Shown here piece by piece: positions 26,401 through 41,342 of a stretch of DNA of 64,000 nt (its first letter is position 1; each line of letters opens with the position of its first letter). The notes beneath the pieces were generated by a model. It was given only the letters and a program-made list of their open reading frames with translations. It searched no databases and was not told the origin of the DNA. This stretch comes from Vespa crabro. Its lineage: Eukaryota; Arthropoda; Insecta; Hymenoptera; Vespidae. The translations under genes were made by a program, and so were the position numbers. The stretch covers positions 558,001-622,000 of the forward strand of contig NC_060975.1 in the NCBI RefSeq assembly GCF_910589235.1, in the 5' to 3' direction.

Positions 26401-27263
26401 ATCGTGTACCACCTACGTCGTCTTTACTTCGTTTAATTCCATTCTAATACCTCTCGACGATCCTTTACGAAGAGAAAATTCTTTCGCACGTTCCAACTAC
26501 CAGGTAGCAGAAGAGGCACCGATCGTTAAGGCATGCGGGCGGCGTGGCTTGCTTAACGGTCGAGCTTAATTAATAAGGACACGCGATATCCTAAGTTAGA
26601 AGACGTTGCTAGTACGGTAAAGCATAGCCGAAGCCTCGAGGGAGTCCTTTGTTGTCGAGAGGGTCAGGATGAGCGACCTGCCACTTTAACCCACCTTAAG
26701 GGATTACGTCTTGAGGAGTTTCCGAGTCTCCTTCTACTCCTCATTTTCCTCTTACGATGGCCTAACTCGTACTACGCCTCTCGTTACGTCATCGTTCACA
26801 CTTCTACCAAGCTCGTCATCCTCGGGATTATATATCTCTAAATAATATCTGTCTGTCCATCCGGGCGCTTTTTTTTTTTTCCTTATTAATCAATTTTACT
26901 TACTTGAGGCTGAAGATGCGTGACCTGTCTTTTAATATGCGCTAAAGTATCGTTCGGCGGAGGATGCGGCATGTTGGCGAAATAGACTCTCTCCTTGTAA
27001 TGATACTCGCAGAGAATTTTATTCTCATAGAGATAAAACTGATCGCCCACGCAAAATCTGCAATTAGAAAGAGATAGATTTGTAATAATGACCAAGTTTC
27101 CGATCGGAATCGATTATATAGATTTTCTCTTTGATCGATGATATGTCGATCGTCGATCTAAGACAAAGTAGATATACTTAGAGAACGTTGTCGGAGTCTC
27201 ATCGAAACGAATTTGCAAAGTTTTCAAACGGAAACTACGGCAAGGAATTTCTCCTATCGAGAC

Positions 27264-27305
<42 letters not shown>

Positions 27306-29915
27306 TCTGTACAAGCTTGGCGGAGCAGTAAAGCGTGCTAATTCCGTTTAAGACCGCTTTCCGTTCTGCTCCGCCAAGGAAATTGCGAGAAAATAAAAAC
27401 AAGGAGCGAAGTGGCAGCGGCTCTCTCCCCTTCCACCTTTCCCTCCTCTCTCCCCCCCCCCCCCGTCCACCCCGTACCCCAAGCCTTACGGCTTCTGGCG
27501 CGTTTCCGCAACTCTTCGAGCTCCTTTAGATGTAAATTTCCAGTCGATTCGCGGAGCAAAACTACTCCGAGTTCTCGGATTGCCGGCGAGTCAGTTTCGC
27601 ACGAACGACCTATACAATCTCAAGGCGAAACCCACTTGCATTATTCCTTCTCTTTACTTTTTCTTCTGCTCTTTCTTACTCTTTATTTCATATACATTAA
27701 TAAACGAGATACCGTATAATCGAGACGCCGTAACCCATAGAAAAAATGGTAAGTTCCTTTTAGGATAGGAAAAAAATAATTAATGTAAAAGGCGAATTTA
27801 AGCGAATACGAGGGAGAAAAAAAAATATTACTCGATCCCGCGTTATTATCCACGTGTCCTATATGTCAAAGATCATAAATAGAATCGCATATCTTTTACG
27901 AGGGAACCCATCAAAGCTCGTCGTACTTTTTTAAAATTCGAAGTACGAGACACGAGGATTTTCGAGTAATCTGCCGTGGATGTATATCTATAGGTATATC
28001 TATCTGCTGGCGAGGAGGAGGAGGAGGAGGAGGAGGGGGGGGGGCGGTACGCGTAGAAGAACGGTGCGGGTACACGCGGATTTCGAGATGGCGCAGAGGT
28101 AGAAACGTGCTCGGTTTGCGATATCAGAGAAATAAGCTTGCCACGAGGGTTATACGCATCGACCAACTGTCGCACCACCGTCGACGTCCGTGCCGCCGCT
28201 ACTGCTGCTTCTGCTGCTGCTTTTGCTACTCGCCCAAGCCCTTTAAAATCAAAGATTTCGCATTTTTCCTTTTTATTGCCGGTTTAAAAGTCAATTTTTC
28301 TCTTCTATACGCGCACAGGGCTCTCTATCTCTTTCTCTCTCTTACATAGTCGCTATCCGCGTCTTTCTTTTTCTTTCTCGAGTGTCCGCAAGAGGGACGT
28401 TATGCGGAAAATGCTAAAGAGGCACGGAACGACGATCGTAAGGGGGTGGTCGTCGCTTTTCGACAGACACCGCCGCTCCAGGAGAAAGAGAAAGAACGAG
28501 AGGAGATGCCGAAGGGATCGAGGATCCACGAGGGACTCGAAAATCGTTTCGCCCAGGATCCATACCCGTGTTGAAATTCTTAGCAGGTAGCTCGAACATC
28601 ACTCTCCGTAAGTGCCTGAGGTATACCGCTTCGTGCCACCGTACCACGTGGCACTCGCAAATTTACAAAGAACTTGTACTTTGATAATCTTGTAAAAACC
28701 TAACTGAAATATATCAAACGCACTCTCTCTTCTTCTCTCCGTTTTGATTTATTTCGAAATCGAATACGAGTAAGAACGGACGATGGTGTATTTTTCAAGT
28801 AATAAAAAATATATTTTTTCCTTCAAAGTCAGTGGTACACGGAGTTAGGTACACGTAGCTCTCTACGTACGTAGAGATACCTACGAACATATTCCGTATT
28901 CAACGAATGTGCCGGTTCCGTTTTCAGATCCTGTTTGGGTTTTATGTCAGGATTTCTGTCGAGTGGTTTATACCGGCGCTTATGTAAATGCAGACGTGAT
29001 TTTTTTTCACCACCTAGCCACCACCTCGCTTGCATCGGTATGGTGGATATTACATATATATGTATATATCTATACCTAAATATATATATATATATATATA
29101 TTATATGTATATATGTTTTCGGGCATCGCTAGTGAGATATCATTTTCTTCGAAAAGACGACATCTTTGCGGATTTAAACTACATCCAGATTTTTGCAAAT
29201 CCTCTCCCTCTCCTTCTCACGCGTTCATTTTATTGCAAGGAGTGCAAACGCCTCGAGAAATTTCTTCTCTGCTATTCGATTTTCTTTCTCCCTTGTGTTT
29301 TCTCTCTTCTAATTCGATCGCCATTTCGAAAGGGTAATCGGAAGAAAGGTGGTAGGAAGGGAGAAGAGAAGATCTGAACGATCGGAACGTCGAACATGGA
29401 CCTCCATAAAAAGCAATGCTCAACCGTAACGCGGTACGATAAGTACCGCGTCGCGAGCTAAAATCGATCCTCCAGGGTGGTTGGTCGGTCTCCAGTCGTA
29501 CACCATAAAAAGGGAACATTAGAGAGAGAAAGGAAAGTATAAGCGTCTCTCTGTGATACCGCGAGAAAGAAGATAGGGAAACGTTGCTGATGGTAGGCAG
29601 AAGTTGGTAGGAGAAGCCAGCCCTCAGGGCTTTAGCCATCTCTTTCTAACGCTCTTTATATAACGTATAACGGTGTTATGATTTCGCGCCTAGATATGCG
29701 ACGTGTCTGCCGATAAACGAGCATTTTTTCTCCTCCTCCTTCTTCTTTTTTTTTCCTTTTTAACTTTCTCCCGTATCGTCGCCGCTAAATACTTTGGACA
29801 TTAGGATATTTCGTTGAATATTGAATATCGATATGGCAAGTTGACGTTTTTTTATTATTACTTCCTTGTTTTTATTTCTGTTCTATTTTACTTTATTTAT
29901 TTATTTATTTATTTA

Positions 29916-29950
<35 letters not shown>

Positions 29951-30285
29951 GTGCCACACGGAATAAAAAAAGTAGCAGCGCGAATAATCGCAAAATCGTT
30001 TCGAGGAAAGCGTTAAACGTTCTCTACGGTGTATAGCCTTCGCTAAGTCGAGAAGGAAGCCTCGGAGTTTCGTCGGCAAACAGAGCGAGCTTCGAGACTC
30101 GAAGAAAAGGGATGAGAAGGGCATGGGAATGAGAGGGAACGAAAGGAGCTTGCGGGCGAGAAACCCCAAACGGCAACACTTTGGCCGTAGTCAAGATTCT
30201 ACTGGGTTTGGTGAGCGAGTAGTCGTGGTACCTCTGAAGGGGGTCCTAGAGAATAAATTTCCTACTTGATCAAGGCACGAGAAGC

Positions 30286-30328
<43 letters not shown>

Positions 30329-31151
30329 TTGAAGAAGACGCCTGTACTCACGGTACTTGCTTCGCGTTCTTACTCAATTTGCATCAAACTATAGAGAGAC
30401 AAGCAAGCAAGCAGGCAGGCAGGCAGGCAGGCAGGCAGGCCTGCTTTTCTATTCTCTGGGAGGTTCTGCCACCTGATGGAGGAGGTGATTCTGCAACCTC
30501 CCTCTACCCACCGTGTCTAACTCCTCTACCTCATATTTCGCTTCAAGCAGAGAGCCCTACTGCCGAGACTAACGCGTTTAGTAGAGACTCGATTCCCTAA
30601 TCAGATCTTCCGACGGCAGTCGAGGGTTTCTAAGGTGCTGCTAAGTGTGAAGTTAATGGAGTCAAGACGCCGTTCCTCCTCTATCCGGAGGAGGCCAACG
30701 AGAATCACTCGGGATGTAGCTAGGCGAAGCCACCGTTTGTTCATTATTTATCATCGAAAGTGGTTAACTTTCCTCGTAGATTCATCCTTTATATATGCGA
30801 TCCAACGTATCTAATCTTGAAAAGTTTATTTGATTGAAATGATTAAAAATGATTGGCGATAAAAAGAAAATCGCTTGTTCTATATGGAAATATACACACA
30901 CACCCACATACATATATACATATGTATATCTTTCTCTTTCGAAAAGAGAGTTTGAAATCGACACTCGAACGTTTATCGAGTCCCCTGACATAAATCAATT
31001 CGTTTACCTGCGAGAGACATTACCGCTCTTTAGTCTCGATATTAATAGCGCCTTGGGTATCGATAAAGCGACGTATTCGTATCGCTCTGCTAGCTCGTTA
31101 TAGACTCGAATAGATAGGTAAATGCTTTATTTGTCGCCCAGGGATAGAATC

Positions 31152-31200
<49 letters not shown>

Positions 31201-33451
31201 GCAATTTATTTATGCTCTTCCCCCGTACCCACGACACTCACTCGAACAGTGAGCGACACAAATAATAAATGAACGTAATCAATTCAACGTTCGATAGTAG
31301 GTACGTGAGTTTGCATCGTCATTGGCGTTAGACAAACAAAACTCGATAATCTCGACTATCGTTATCGACCGAAATCTTTTTATAATATTATTATTTCGAT
31401 ATAACAATAGAAATGAGCCTCTAGACGTCGGTACGATTGCATTTTATGTCGAACAATTCGTCTCTCGTGCTTTATGGATATTGGGTTGATTTCATGAATA
31501 ACAGCTGTTATTATTAAAAATAAAACGTCACGTTACGTACGTACGTGAATACGCGTATAATATTTATGGATAAAGACGAGATGTATACGTGTTAGGCACG
31601 AAATGTCATTGTTTCACCGATCGAAAACGTCGTCTCATCTCTCGATGTCTCGCAAAGGTTCGTTCGGTTCATTGCTTTGTTTCGATAATGATTGCTTACC
31701 TGGCTCGTTCTCCTGTTAATTAATTCAGACTGTCAGGGTATCAAGCAAACCATGGCGCGTTAATTCGATCACGAGTGAATTCGCTCGGGTTCGACGTGGC
31801 TGTGGAAGCAGGATGATGGGAAGAATGAGGAGAACGGAGAGAAGAGAGAGAGAGAGAGAGAAAGGATGCCAGGAGATGGTAGGAGTGAGAAACGACGATG
31901 TCGGCGATGCCTTCTCTCGCATCGAGGACAGATTTACGCCGCAGACAGTTGACGTCGCTATCTAAATGTCGCCCCGAGAAAGCCGACACGTCGGACGACG
32001 TCACTCGATAATAATACACACGCATACATCGTCTTCATCGTTCGCGAGTTCCTATCTCTCGAGGCAACGTTTCTCGCTTGTCTATCATAATTCCTTGATA
32101 TCGTAATCGATTATAACCTTTCTTTTATCGCCATTAGATCTAATAATTAACTTTCTATAATACAAGTCTTTGAAAAAGCAAATAATAAATTTAAAAGATA
32201 TATAAGTCTCGTCGTTGGTGTACCAAGCGATAAAAATTTTTTTTAGATTTTTGTTTCTCGTAGGGGGAAAATATCTAATATAGATCGATATTTTTTTCTT
32301 TAGCTATTTAGATAGAATAATAGATACTTGTTTACGCGTAAACGCACTTTAAATAACAAGATTTTCTTCGTTATTTTCCATAGAAAAGGTACAACATTTG
32401 TCATTCCATTAAATGTCATCTATGAGAAATTAAGGATCGAGCAAACGTAAGCCATATTAATGAGAGAGATTATGCGGAATATTAAGAGTACGATGGATCG
32501 TGGGTGCTTAGAATGGGATGACTGTATATTCAGAAAGGGTTGAATCCTTTAGAAAAGATGAAACTGTAATATTTTGCGGAGATAGGGGAAAGGAGGAAAA
32601 ATAATTTTTTACGCTGACGAACGATACAATTATAATTTTCATCGGTCGATTCTTTCAAAGTAAATATCGCTTTACATACATATATACGTACATATGTACG
32701 TAAATATGTCGGCATATTGCGTTTCCGTTATATTTTTCCCGAATACGTCGAACGTCACCGATGAAAATATATTACATTTTGTCGCGGAATCATCGATGGA
32801 ACGTTTTCATCGATACGTAGCGACTGTATGAATAATAATAATAAAAATAATAATCAAAAGAAAAAAAGGAAAGATACAAAAAAAAAAAAAGAAAAAAAAA
32901 ATGAAAAGAGTAATCAAAAAATCTACACACGTAAACGGGAAATATTTATGTTTGAACGTCGAAAATGATATAAACGCTTTGCGATCTCCTCTCCCTAAAG
33001 GTGGAGGTGAGTCAATCCGTGTTCGAAATCGAGTCGGTTCGAGATAGGACCGAATCGATCGTTCACTTTTTGCGACGAGATAGAAGAAGAAGAAGAAGAA
33101 GTTGGAAGAGAGACGGTAAGACGCAATCGCATCAAAGATTATTTCCGCCAATAAAATGAAAGTCGAGTTTCGTCGTGACTCTCTACGAATCGTTTCGGGA
33201 GAAAAAGAGAGAGAAAGAGAAAGAAAGAGAGAGAGAAAGAGCAAATAAGAAGGAAGAAGAGGGAAGAAGGGACAGAGGGAGAGAGAAAGAGGAAGTTGGA
33301 AGAAGCGAGGCTGGAGCAATAAATCTACGGTCGCCCGGAGCAGACACTTATCAGTTCTCCAGGATCACCCGCGACATCACGGACTGCGAGAAATGCCCGG
33401 CAGGCTCTCATCTCATCTCTTGAAATTGACTCTGTTCTTACTCGAAGACTT

Positions 33452-33505
<54 letters not shown>

Positions 33506-34137
33506 CCTTAACGCCAATCGCGTGCTATCTCGCCGTCTCTCTTTTAACCTATACATATAACTTTCATCCTTTGTAACATCATTTTTTATTTCGGTCGAAT
33601 ACTTTGAATGACGATCATATTTTTTTCTTCTGATTACTATCATGGCTATTAAGCGTGTATAAGTTTGTTATATACAAGTTTGTTGTATATAGCACCTTTC
33701 CATTTGTTCTCTGCTACGTGCTCTTATACTCAAACGCGTATATAATAAGTATGTATGCATGTATCTATATATGTATGCATGTAGGTAGGTAGGTACGTGG
33801 ATAGGAGAACGATACAGCTTATCTCTTCGATGATTATCTCTAACAAAGTAAGCTAGCGAATTTGCGTATTAGTGGTTATCCTCGACAAATTAGTACCTAC
33901 TATCCTTCTCGAGCGTAACCGTGTTGGTATTATTATACCTGTGTGTTACAGAAGACCATGCAGCAGCATCCCAGGTAGAAGCCGAAGTAACTCGGTGAAT
34001 CAGTGGAACGTAAACTGGATAGGATTAAATATGACTTACCGTAGTACTTAAGTTTCCATCATTAGGTAGCCTCTAGCGATAAAAGCGGCGAGGAGTAGGA
34101 GGAGGAGGAGGAGGAAAGGCAAACTTGTTGTAGGGTC

Positions 34138-34184
<47 letters not shown>

Positions 34185-36678
34185 CGTCTCTTTCTCGAAC
34201 ACAAGATCGGCCCACCAAAGTTACCATCGTGTCGTAACCTCCGGGCATTGTCAAGGTTTCACTGCCCAAGTTTACCGTCCTTGCGATTAGACCTTACGTA
34301 GCTTCTCTAGGATTACCGTAGTCTAACGTAGACTCTCTATGAACTTGTCGATAAAGATCTCTTAGAAAAATCGATTAGTATAGGATTACAATTTTTTTCT
34401 TCTCTCGTTTTTTTTTCTCCCTTTTCTCCCTTCTTTTTTTTTCGTTTATTTCTTTTTTTTTTTTTTCTTTTTTTTCCTTTCATCTTCTTTACTCCAGACA
34501 AACGTCAAATCGTTGGGTATATACATTGAAACGTATCCAGGCAAGTGTGGGAGACGTTTAAAAAGCGTTGATTCAATTTTACGCTCAAAAGAGAGTACGT
34601 GCTGGTCCCTCAATCCATAGCCTCGACCACTGCGGATGACAGCGATACCGAGGACACGTTGTTACTGACGTTCCTGTAATTTGCCTCGGAAATTAGTAAA
34701 GCGTTTCGGTGTAATCGCGTTACGACAACGTGGTATTTACTAGACGAAGTATAATATAGGTTCGTAACGTTTTCATATCTATAGGAATCGATAGAAATCG
34801 ATTCGTTTCTTCTCAAGATCAACGTATTTTCTCAAACGGAACGAGAGAGGAGGGAAGGTACCCCTGAGATCTCCGGAAGGTGTCTTCCGAGTTTCCTAGA
34901 AGCCATATACAATCCTGGAGACTACTGCAGCTATTCGAAGGATTAATCAACGAATGGGTCCCACTAGAGTTATCCTTCGGCCTCTGCCACAAACCTGTGC
35001 TACACGCATAATTCAAAGTTGTCTTGGTTTACGGTTTAATTACCAAATCTTGTTTGCGAGTTTGGTTGGAGAAATTTCTCAGGATTAACTTAATCATCGT
35101 CTTTCGTTCGTTCGATTTCTTTTTTCCTTTTTTTCTTCTTTAGACAGATACGGAATTACGAGTGGTGTTCACTCGTAAGTTTAATTAAGGTGGCTTATTG
35201 AAACGTTCAGTACGAAGGACTGTAGTCCCTTCAGTTTAACAGGAAAATTTCAAGTTGGCGAACCCGCCTTCTCCTTACACATTCGCCTCTCCACCACTTT
35301 GACGGCGTTATCTCTTGCAGGGCAGCTTGTTTGACTTCCGGCGGTGTCTCCTCCTGACCGGACACACTTGATAACTGAATAATTCGCTCTACATCTACTG
35401 GGGGTTGAAACGAGCCCCAGAAGAGAAGGTAGGAAGGTAAGAGAAGGAGGGATAGAAGTAGCTCGAGTTCGAGGCACCACCGGGCTTAGCTCACCTAATC
35501 CTTTCCGTGGAGTTGGCTTTACATTAACCTAAGTCATAGCAACTTGCTAGAAAGCTGCACGTTGACTCCTGAGATATACCGCTCCTATAGTCGGGAGATC
35601 GTTGAAATCGTTATTTATGTTGCTAATTAGGATATTATCGAAATTGTCTTCGTTCGAAAACGTTTTTACAGGATGGAGGACATTTAAATCGAATTATTGA
35701 CTCATCTTTGACGAATTCTATAATTTTCCTTTTATTTTTTAGAGTCTCTTTTGATAATCGAAGAGCTTCCCATGATGATAATCCTAGAGGATTTTTCTTC
35801 CTCTCTCTCTCTCTCTCTCTCATTGTTCCCATTTCGATACGGACAAATCCATCGAAGGTTCGAGGAAAAAGAGGGCTCGATCTTTAGTCGCGTAGTAACG
35901 ACCATATTTCTCAATAAACAATAAATCAGAGTAGTAAGGTATACCTTCTTGGTCTCTTATAGATCCCATTCCGTCTTTCCTTTTCTTCCATTTACTTTAG
36001 CAGAACTATCTCTTTGTCTCTCTCTCTCTCTCTCTCTCTCTAGCTCTCACTACTCTTCCGCCGCCTTCCGAGTCTCCTAGCCCCATTAATCTATGGTTAT
36101 CTACGGCGTGTGCCGGATAAGTGCGTCGGAATGAGCCATTTCACCCTTGGGACTTCGAATCCATCCTCCACCCTCGAAAAGTGGAAGGCCGTCCGACTGG
36201 AGACTGGCCCTTGGGCATCCTTCTACCCTTCTGATGAGCTGTGCAAAACTTCATCCTTAACGAGCTCGTAACGACGGTTCGTAGCCTATCGAGAAATGAA
36301 AATGAAAGTAGTCAGACTATAGTCATTTTATTCACACGGACAATTCTACTTACTCGTTTACGAATTTCTATAACTAAGAATTACGTTAATCCCCCTCCCC
36401 TCCCCCCCCCCAAAGAATTATTTTGACATAGAAATAAGAAACAAAAAGAAGCCAATTCAAATACTAGGCTGGAGTATGTTTGAACCTCCCCGGTACAGTG
36501 AATAACGCTCGCAGGTTATCTTTTCACCTTCGACGCTCGTAAGTAAAGTGGAAAAGCCACCCCTGTCGGGTACAACCTAACGAACTAAAGAACAATGTTA
36601 CTTTATATGCGAGCCAGCGACCCTCGGTTTTTCACCCTCCACCTTCCTTCTTCGTTTCCTCCGACGGTAGCTACAACT

Positions 36679-36712
<34 letters not shown>

Positions 36713-38484
36713 AAACCAGAATGAAGAGAAAGAGGAGAGGAAGAGAGAAGGGCAGACTCTTTCCTGCCCTTATCGCCGGAAAAGTTAAGTGGAAGAAAAT
36801 GCGTCGCGAGCGCGACCAAGCCATCGGAGAAAGTTGAAATTGATGCAGTGGACGAGCCCTTGACTCGCACGAGCTTACGTTGAAAGCCACTCTACTTTGT
36901 TGCTACGATACTTTCAAAAAAAAAAGTTGTACGAACGACGTTACCAAGTCGTTTATCGAGGCACGCGATGAAAACGCGCGTCGATAGCGGCTATGCATCT
37001 TCTTTTTTGTGTTCTCTTTTTTCCTCTTCTTCTTTTTTTTTGTTTTTTCTTTCTTTTTTTCGTCCTTGCCTACACTTCCCCTTTAACGAACTATAAATCA
37101 TACTTAAGCGTTTAAGCGTCGAGCTATTAGCGTCATACAGATATCTTATTAATCGATATTACGAACGCGGTTCGTTTAAGAAAAATTCCTTCGCGGCAAA
37201 TTTGAATCTGAGAAGCTCGTATTATTTTTCAAACAATTTTCTTTTTTCTCTCTATGTAATTAAACGAACTACATTTTTACGTCTGATTAGATAAGATCCA
37301 CGTCACACGGAGGAGAAGTCGAGGTAACGTCCTATTATGACAGCTATGAATAGGATAGGCCTTCAAAATGACGTTAGACGTGACAAGAGACATTATATCC
37401 AACAATCTAACTCAGTTTCAGTAGACTAGCTAGCTAGCTAGATAGCTAAAGAGAAAGAGGGAGACCGCAGGTGTATGTCTGTCGCAGACATTGTGTAACT
37501 CAGAAGCCAATGTGTCACCGAGAACTCAGATTGCTCTCCTCAGTTACACCGTGACCTGCCCGAAACAGCCTGCTTAGCTATTGTTGTGTCGTCTAAGAAG
37601 CCGGATCCTCGGGTTAGAATTGTCAAATTCCAATTACGTAGAATCGATTGTTGTATACTTTCATTATATCGCTCTCTTACGTAATCCACCATTGACCAAA
37701 GTTTCATTAATTAATTTATATCAATATAATGTCGTTCAGTGTTTCCATTGTAATCGTGGAAATTATACCGAGGCAGATCTGTAAATTTCATCGTTCTTCG
37801 ATTAACAATGGATATTAAATCACAAAGACAAATAATTAATACGATGTATATATTTTTAAAAATACATAATGTCGATATTGTCAGATGTGTTATCGGAAGT
37901 GATACGAATTTGTTGTGTTGTGAAAAAAATAATTCTTAAAAAAAAAGAAGAAGAAAAAGAAAGAAGATAAAAGCTTAAAAAGTCTCACTCCAACAATGAT
38001 CTAAATATTTCGACGAAGCAGAGACTAGCAGGCACATCGTACGCTATGAAATTCGAGTAATTTTCATTGACAGTAAAAAGCAGCAGGGAGTGATAGCGAT
38101 TCGGTGGAACATTTTAAACGACTATCATTTTATATCGTCGACCTGGACAAATATTCGCGCATTGTTTCGACGGTAGAATGAACGAACGAACGAACGAACG
38201 AACGAACGAACGAACGAACGAACGAATGAACGGTCGGTGTGCGATCGTGACGGAGCACGCCCAGAACCGATTATAAATCGCGAAGGTCGCCGAGCGCGCG
38301 CGTCCGATAAATTGGGATTTTATTATCGTTAATAACCAACCGAAATTATTATCCGTTGATATTTACGCCGAGGCTGACCGTTCGAGCCGTGCTACAACGA
38401 ACCACCCCTCTGATCCATCCTCATCCCTCGCTTCACCTCCTCTTGCAACCCTCCTATAACACGCTGCTGCTATGTGTTCGAAAA

Positions 38485-38548
<64 letters not shown>

Positions 38549-40268
38549 CTATCTATCTATCTATCTATCTCTCTCTTTCTTTCTCGTTCACATTTTGCCC
38601 GTTATTTACGCGTCGCGCGCATACGCTTCATACGAACGCTTTTCGCTTCTACGAGGGGCTTACGAATGTTTATTGGCAAAAATTAACGGGCAATTTGTAC
38701 CGGCCGGCATTGTCGCCGGTAATTATTATTTTATCAACGTTCGTGCGATCGAGAACGAGAGAAAGAGAGGGAGGAACGAGCGAGCGAGCGAGAGAAAGAG
38801 AGAGAAAGAAAGAGACCGTTCTCCTCTTTCCTACTCTCTTTCACACCACCGTCGGTCGCTGCCGATGGCACTCTTATTATTTATCGGTTTTGCATTTTGC
38901 ATACCTGTGTACCCGTTCGTTTTCGTTTAGAAATTTGTTGTTTCCTATTATCACTGATAATTAATGCCTTTCTACCGCTCGTATTTTTCATTGTCCTTTC
39001 TTATTTTGCGATCCCTTATAACGTCCCACAAACGTAACATCTAATTAATAGATATATGAATTAGATTTATTTGAAAAAAAAAAGCAAGGAAAGAGAAAAA
39101 CTATTAAAAGGTTGGAAAAGCCTTTGTGTAGATTTTTATAGTATGAATGAATTTTATAACTCATTCATTAACTCTTCGAATTGAAAAAAGAAAAAGTAAA
39201 AGAAAGAAAACAAACGTATCTAAACGATAAAAACTTAATTAAAAATATTATTATTGATATCAGATCAATATAATCGATTGGATAGGGTAGCCATTTATAT
39301 GGTGAACTTTTGATTATAACACGATAATGATCGTAATAGTAAATCTAGGAGGGCAGCGAATAGCCCGCGGGAAATCGTGTTGCTTTCTATAACGATATTT
39401 GCAGGAGCCACGCTGCGCGGCAATTTCGGTATCGTTTTATCGTCGCTAGAACGAACAACGTCGGCGAACGCGAAAGCGTGCGCTTATACCCGGTGTTCGT
39501 GCATGCACGCGCATACGTTTCAGCGCGTTTTCGAGTGGGCTCCTACCATTTCTCTCTTTCTCTATCTCTCTCTTCCTCACTCCCTGTCTATCTATTTCCC
39601 TTTCTCGCATGCATCGGACCAGCCAACGCAGCCGCTTCAGCTAATTTCGTATTTGCTCGATTAATTCTGTGCGTTTAACGGAATTTGATGTTTCGCTAAT
39701 TATTCTATCGTACCTTTGTTGTAGGTCTCATAGGATAGCCGAGGACGATCGTTCCGAGTTCTTTTTTTTTTTTTTCCTTCTTTTTTAACACTCGTATTTT
39801 CAACCAATAACTCTTCGCGATAGAAAAAAAAAAAGAAAAAAAAGAAAAAAAGGTCGATCTGATAATCATATTACGGCGTCAAATGTGCGCCGCTTGTATT
39901 TTCTAAAAAAGGAAACGAAGGAAAATGAAAATATCAGTGTGCAGCACGCATGTACAATCGCCAACTAAAATCTAGTTAGTTTCGTTAACACTTATCGATC
40001 CTCCATCTCTTCTAACTCTTCCTCTTTCTTCCTTCCTCGTGGTAGTCGAAAGCGCGACGATAAAACTGCGAAGGAAATTCAACGTCAGGAAAGACGTATA
40101 CGGGCCCTGGCCTCTCTACTCTAAGAGTTTAAAGCCATGTTTAAGCCGTACGAGGCTTAGACGCGTCTATTCTCTAGCAAGGGCCCTAAACCGGAGATTA
40201 AGCCATCACTTTGCATGAGGGCGCTTCAAAAATCCAAGGCTTATATCTAAGCGATGGCGATGTCGACG

Positions 40269-40302
<34 letters not shown>

Positions 40303-40945
40303 ACGAAGGACGACGACGAAGAGAATGAGGACGAGGACGACGAGGCTGCCTTTGCTAATGCTGCGTACCGGCCATGAATTAATTCCGACGTTCGCTCCTA
40401 TCGCAGCTTTCCTATTTACGACAGCTACACTTTTTTATACACGTCTCTCCGAGAGAGCCAACGCTTAATCACCCGTCCAGATAGATACGTCCAGAGTTCT
40501 GAGAAACGAATTAGCTTGAAGATTAATGCTCGACGAGATATTTATACCTAGAATCAGATCGATGTTTTTCTTTCTTTTTTTTTTTTTTCTTTCTTTTTGC
40601 TTTGCTTTGTTTTTTTTTCTTCTTATTCTTCTTTTCCCCCCTCTCTTCTCTTTCCTTCCTTCCTTCCTTTCTTTCTTTCTTCCTTGTTTTTTATTTAGGC
40701 GTACAAGAATACGTGCAACGATTGATCTAGGAAAAATGATGAAAGTTTATGTGGTTGCATAGGGTGGGGAGGGGGGGATATGTATTCTTTTCCAAGTAAA
40801 ACTCTATTTTTTGCGTTGTCCATTCTTTTTATCAATAGTATATTTTAGGACTGGAAGGGTTGTGCGCTAGGATAGGCAGGAAGTACGAAGGGCGTATAGC
40901 AAGCTACCAAACTAAATGGCCCAGCACGTTTTCATCCTCGTGCAC

Positions 40946-40993
<48 letters not shown>

Positions 40994-41308
40994 GCATGTA
41001 TATATATATATATATATATAGAGCTACGCGTTTACGTGCAACATAGCCAATGATTTATGTATACCGCTAATTACCAGCATGCACTGCACTGTTTTATCCG
41101 GCGATCATAGTTTTATTAGGGCAACCTGTGCATTGCGGTATTGTCAGCGCCAAAAGCACCGGTGGCTAACAACGTACACCGGCTGCAGCGTAAACCTTTG
41201 CTTATGTAAACTCCCATTTCTTTCCGCGGATTTTTTTGAGATTGCAAATTTCTTTGGAAATTCGACGACGAAACAATTTTTAAAGAAGAGAGTAACAAAA
41301 AGAGAGAG

Positions 41309-41342
<34 letters not shown>

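Noticed and set aside
38356..38964. 202-codon open frame on the plus strand
   Set aside because: It spans a compound TC/TA/TATC array that cannot contain stops in this frame. The flanks have no recognisable domain.
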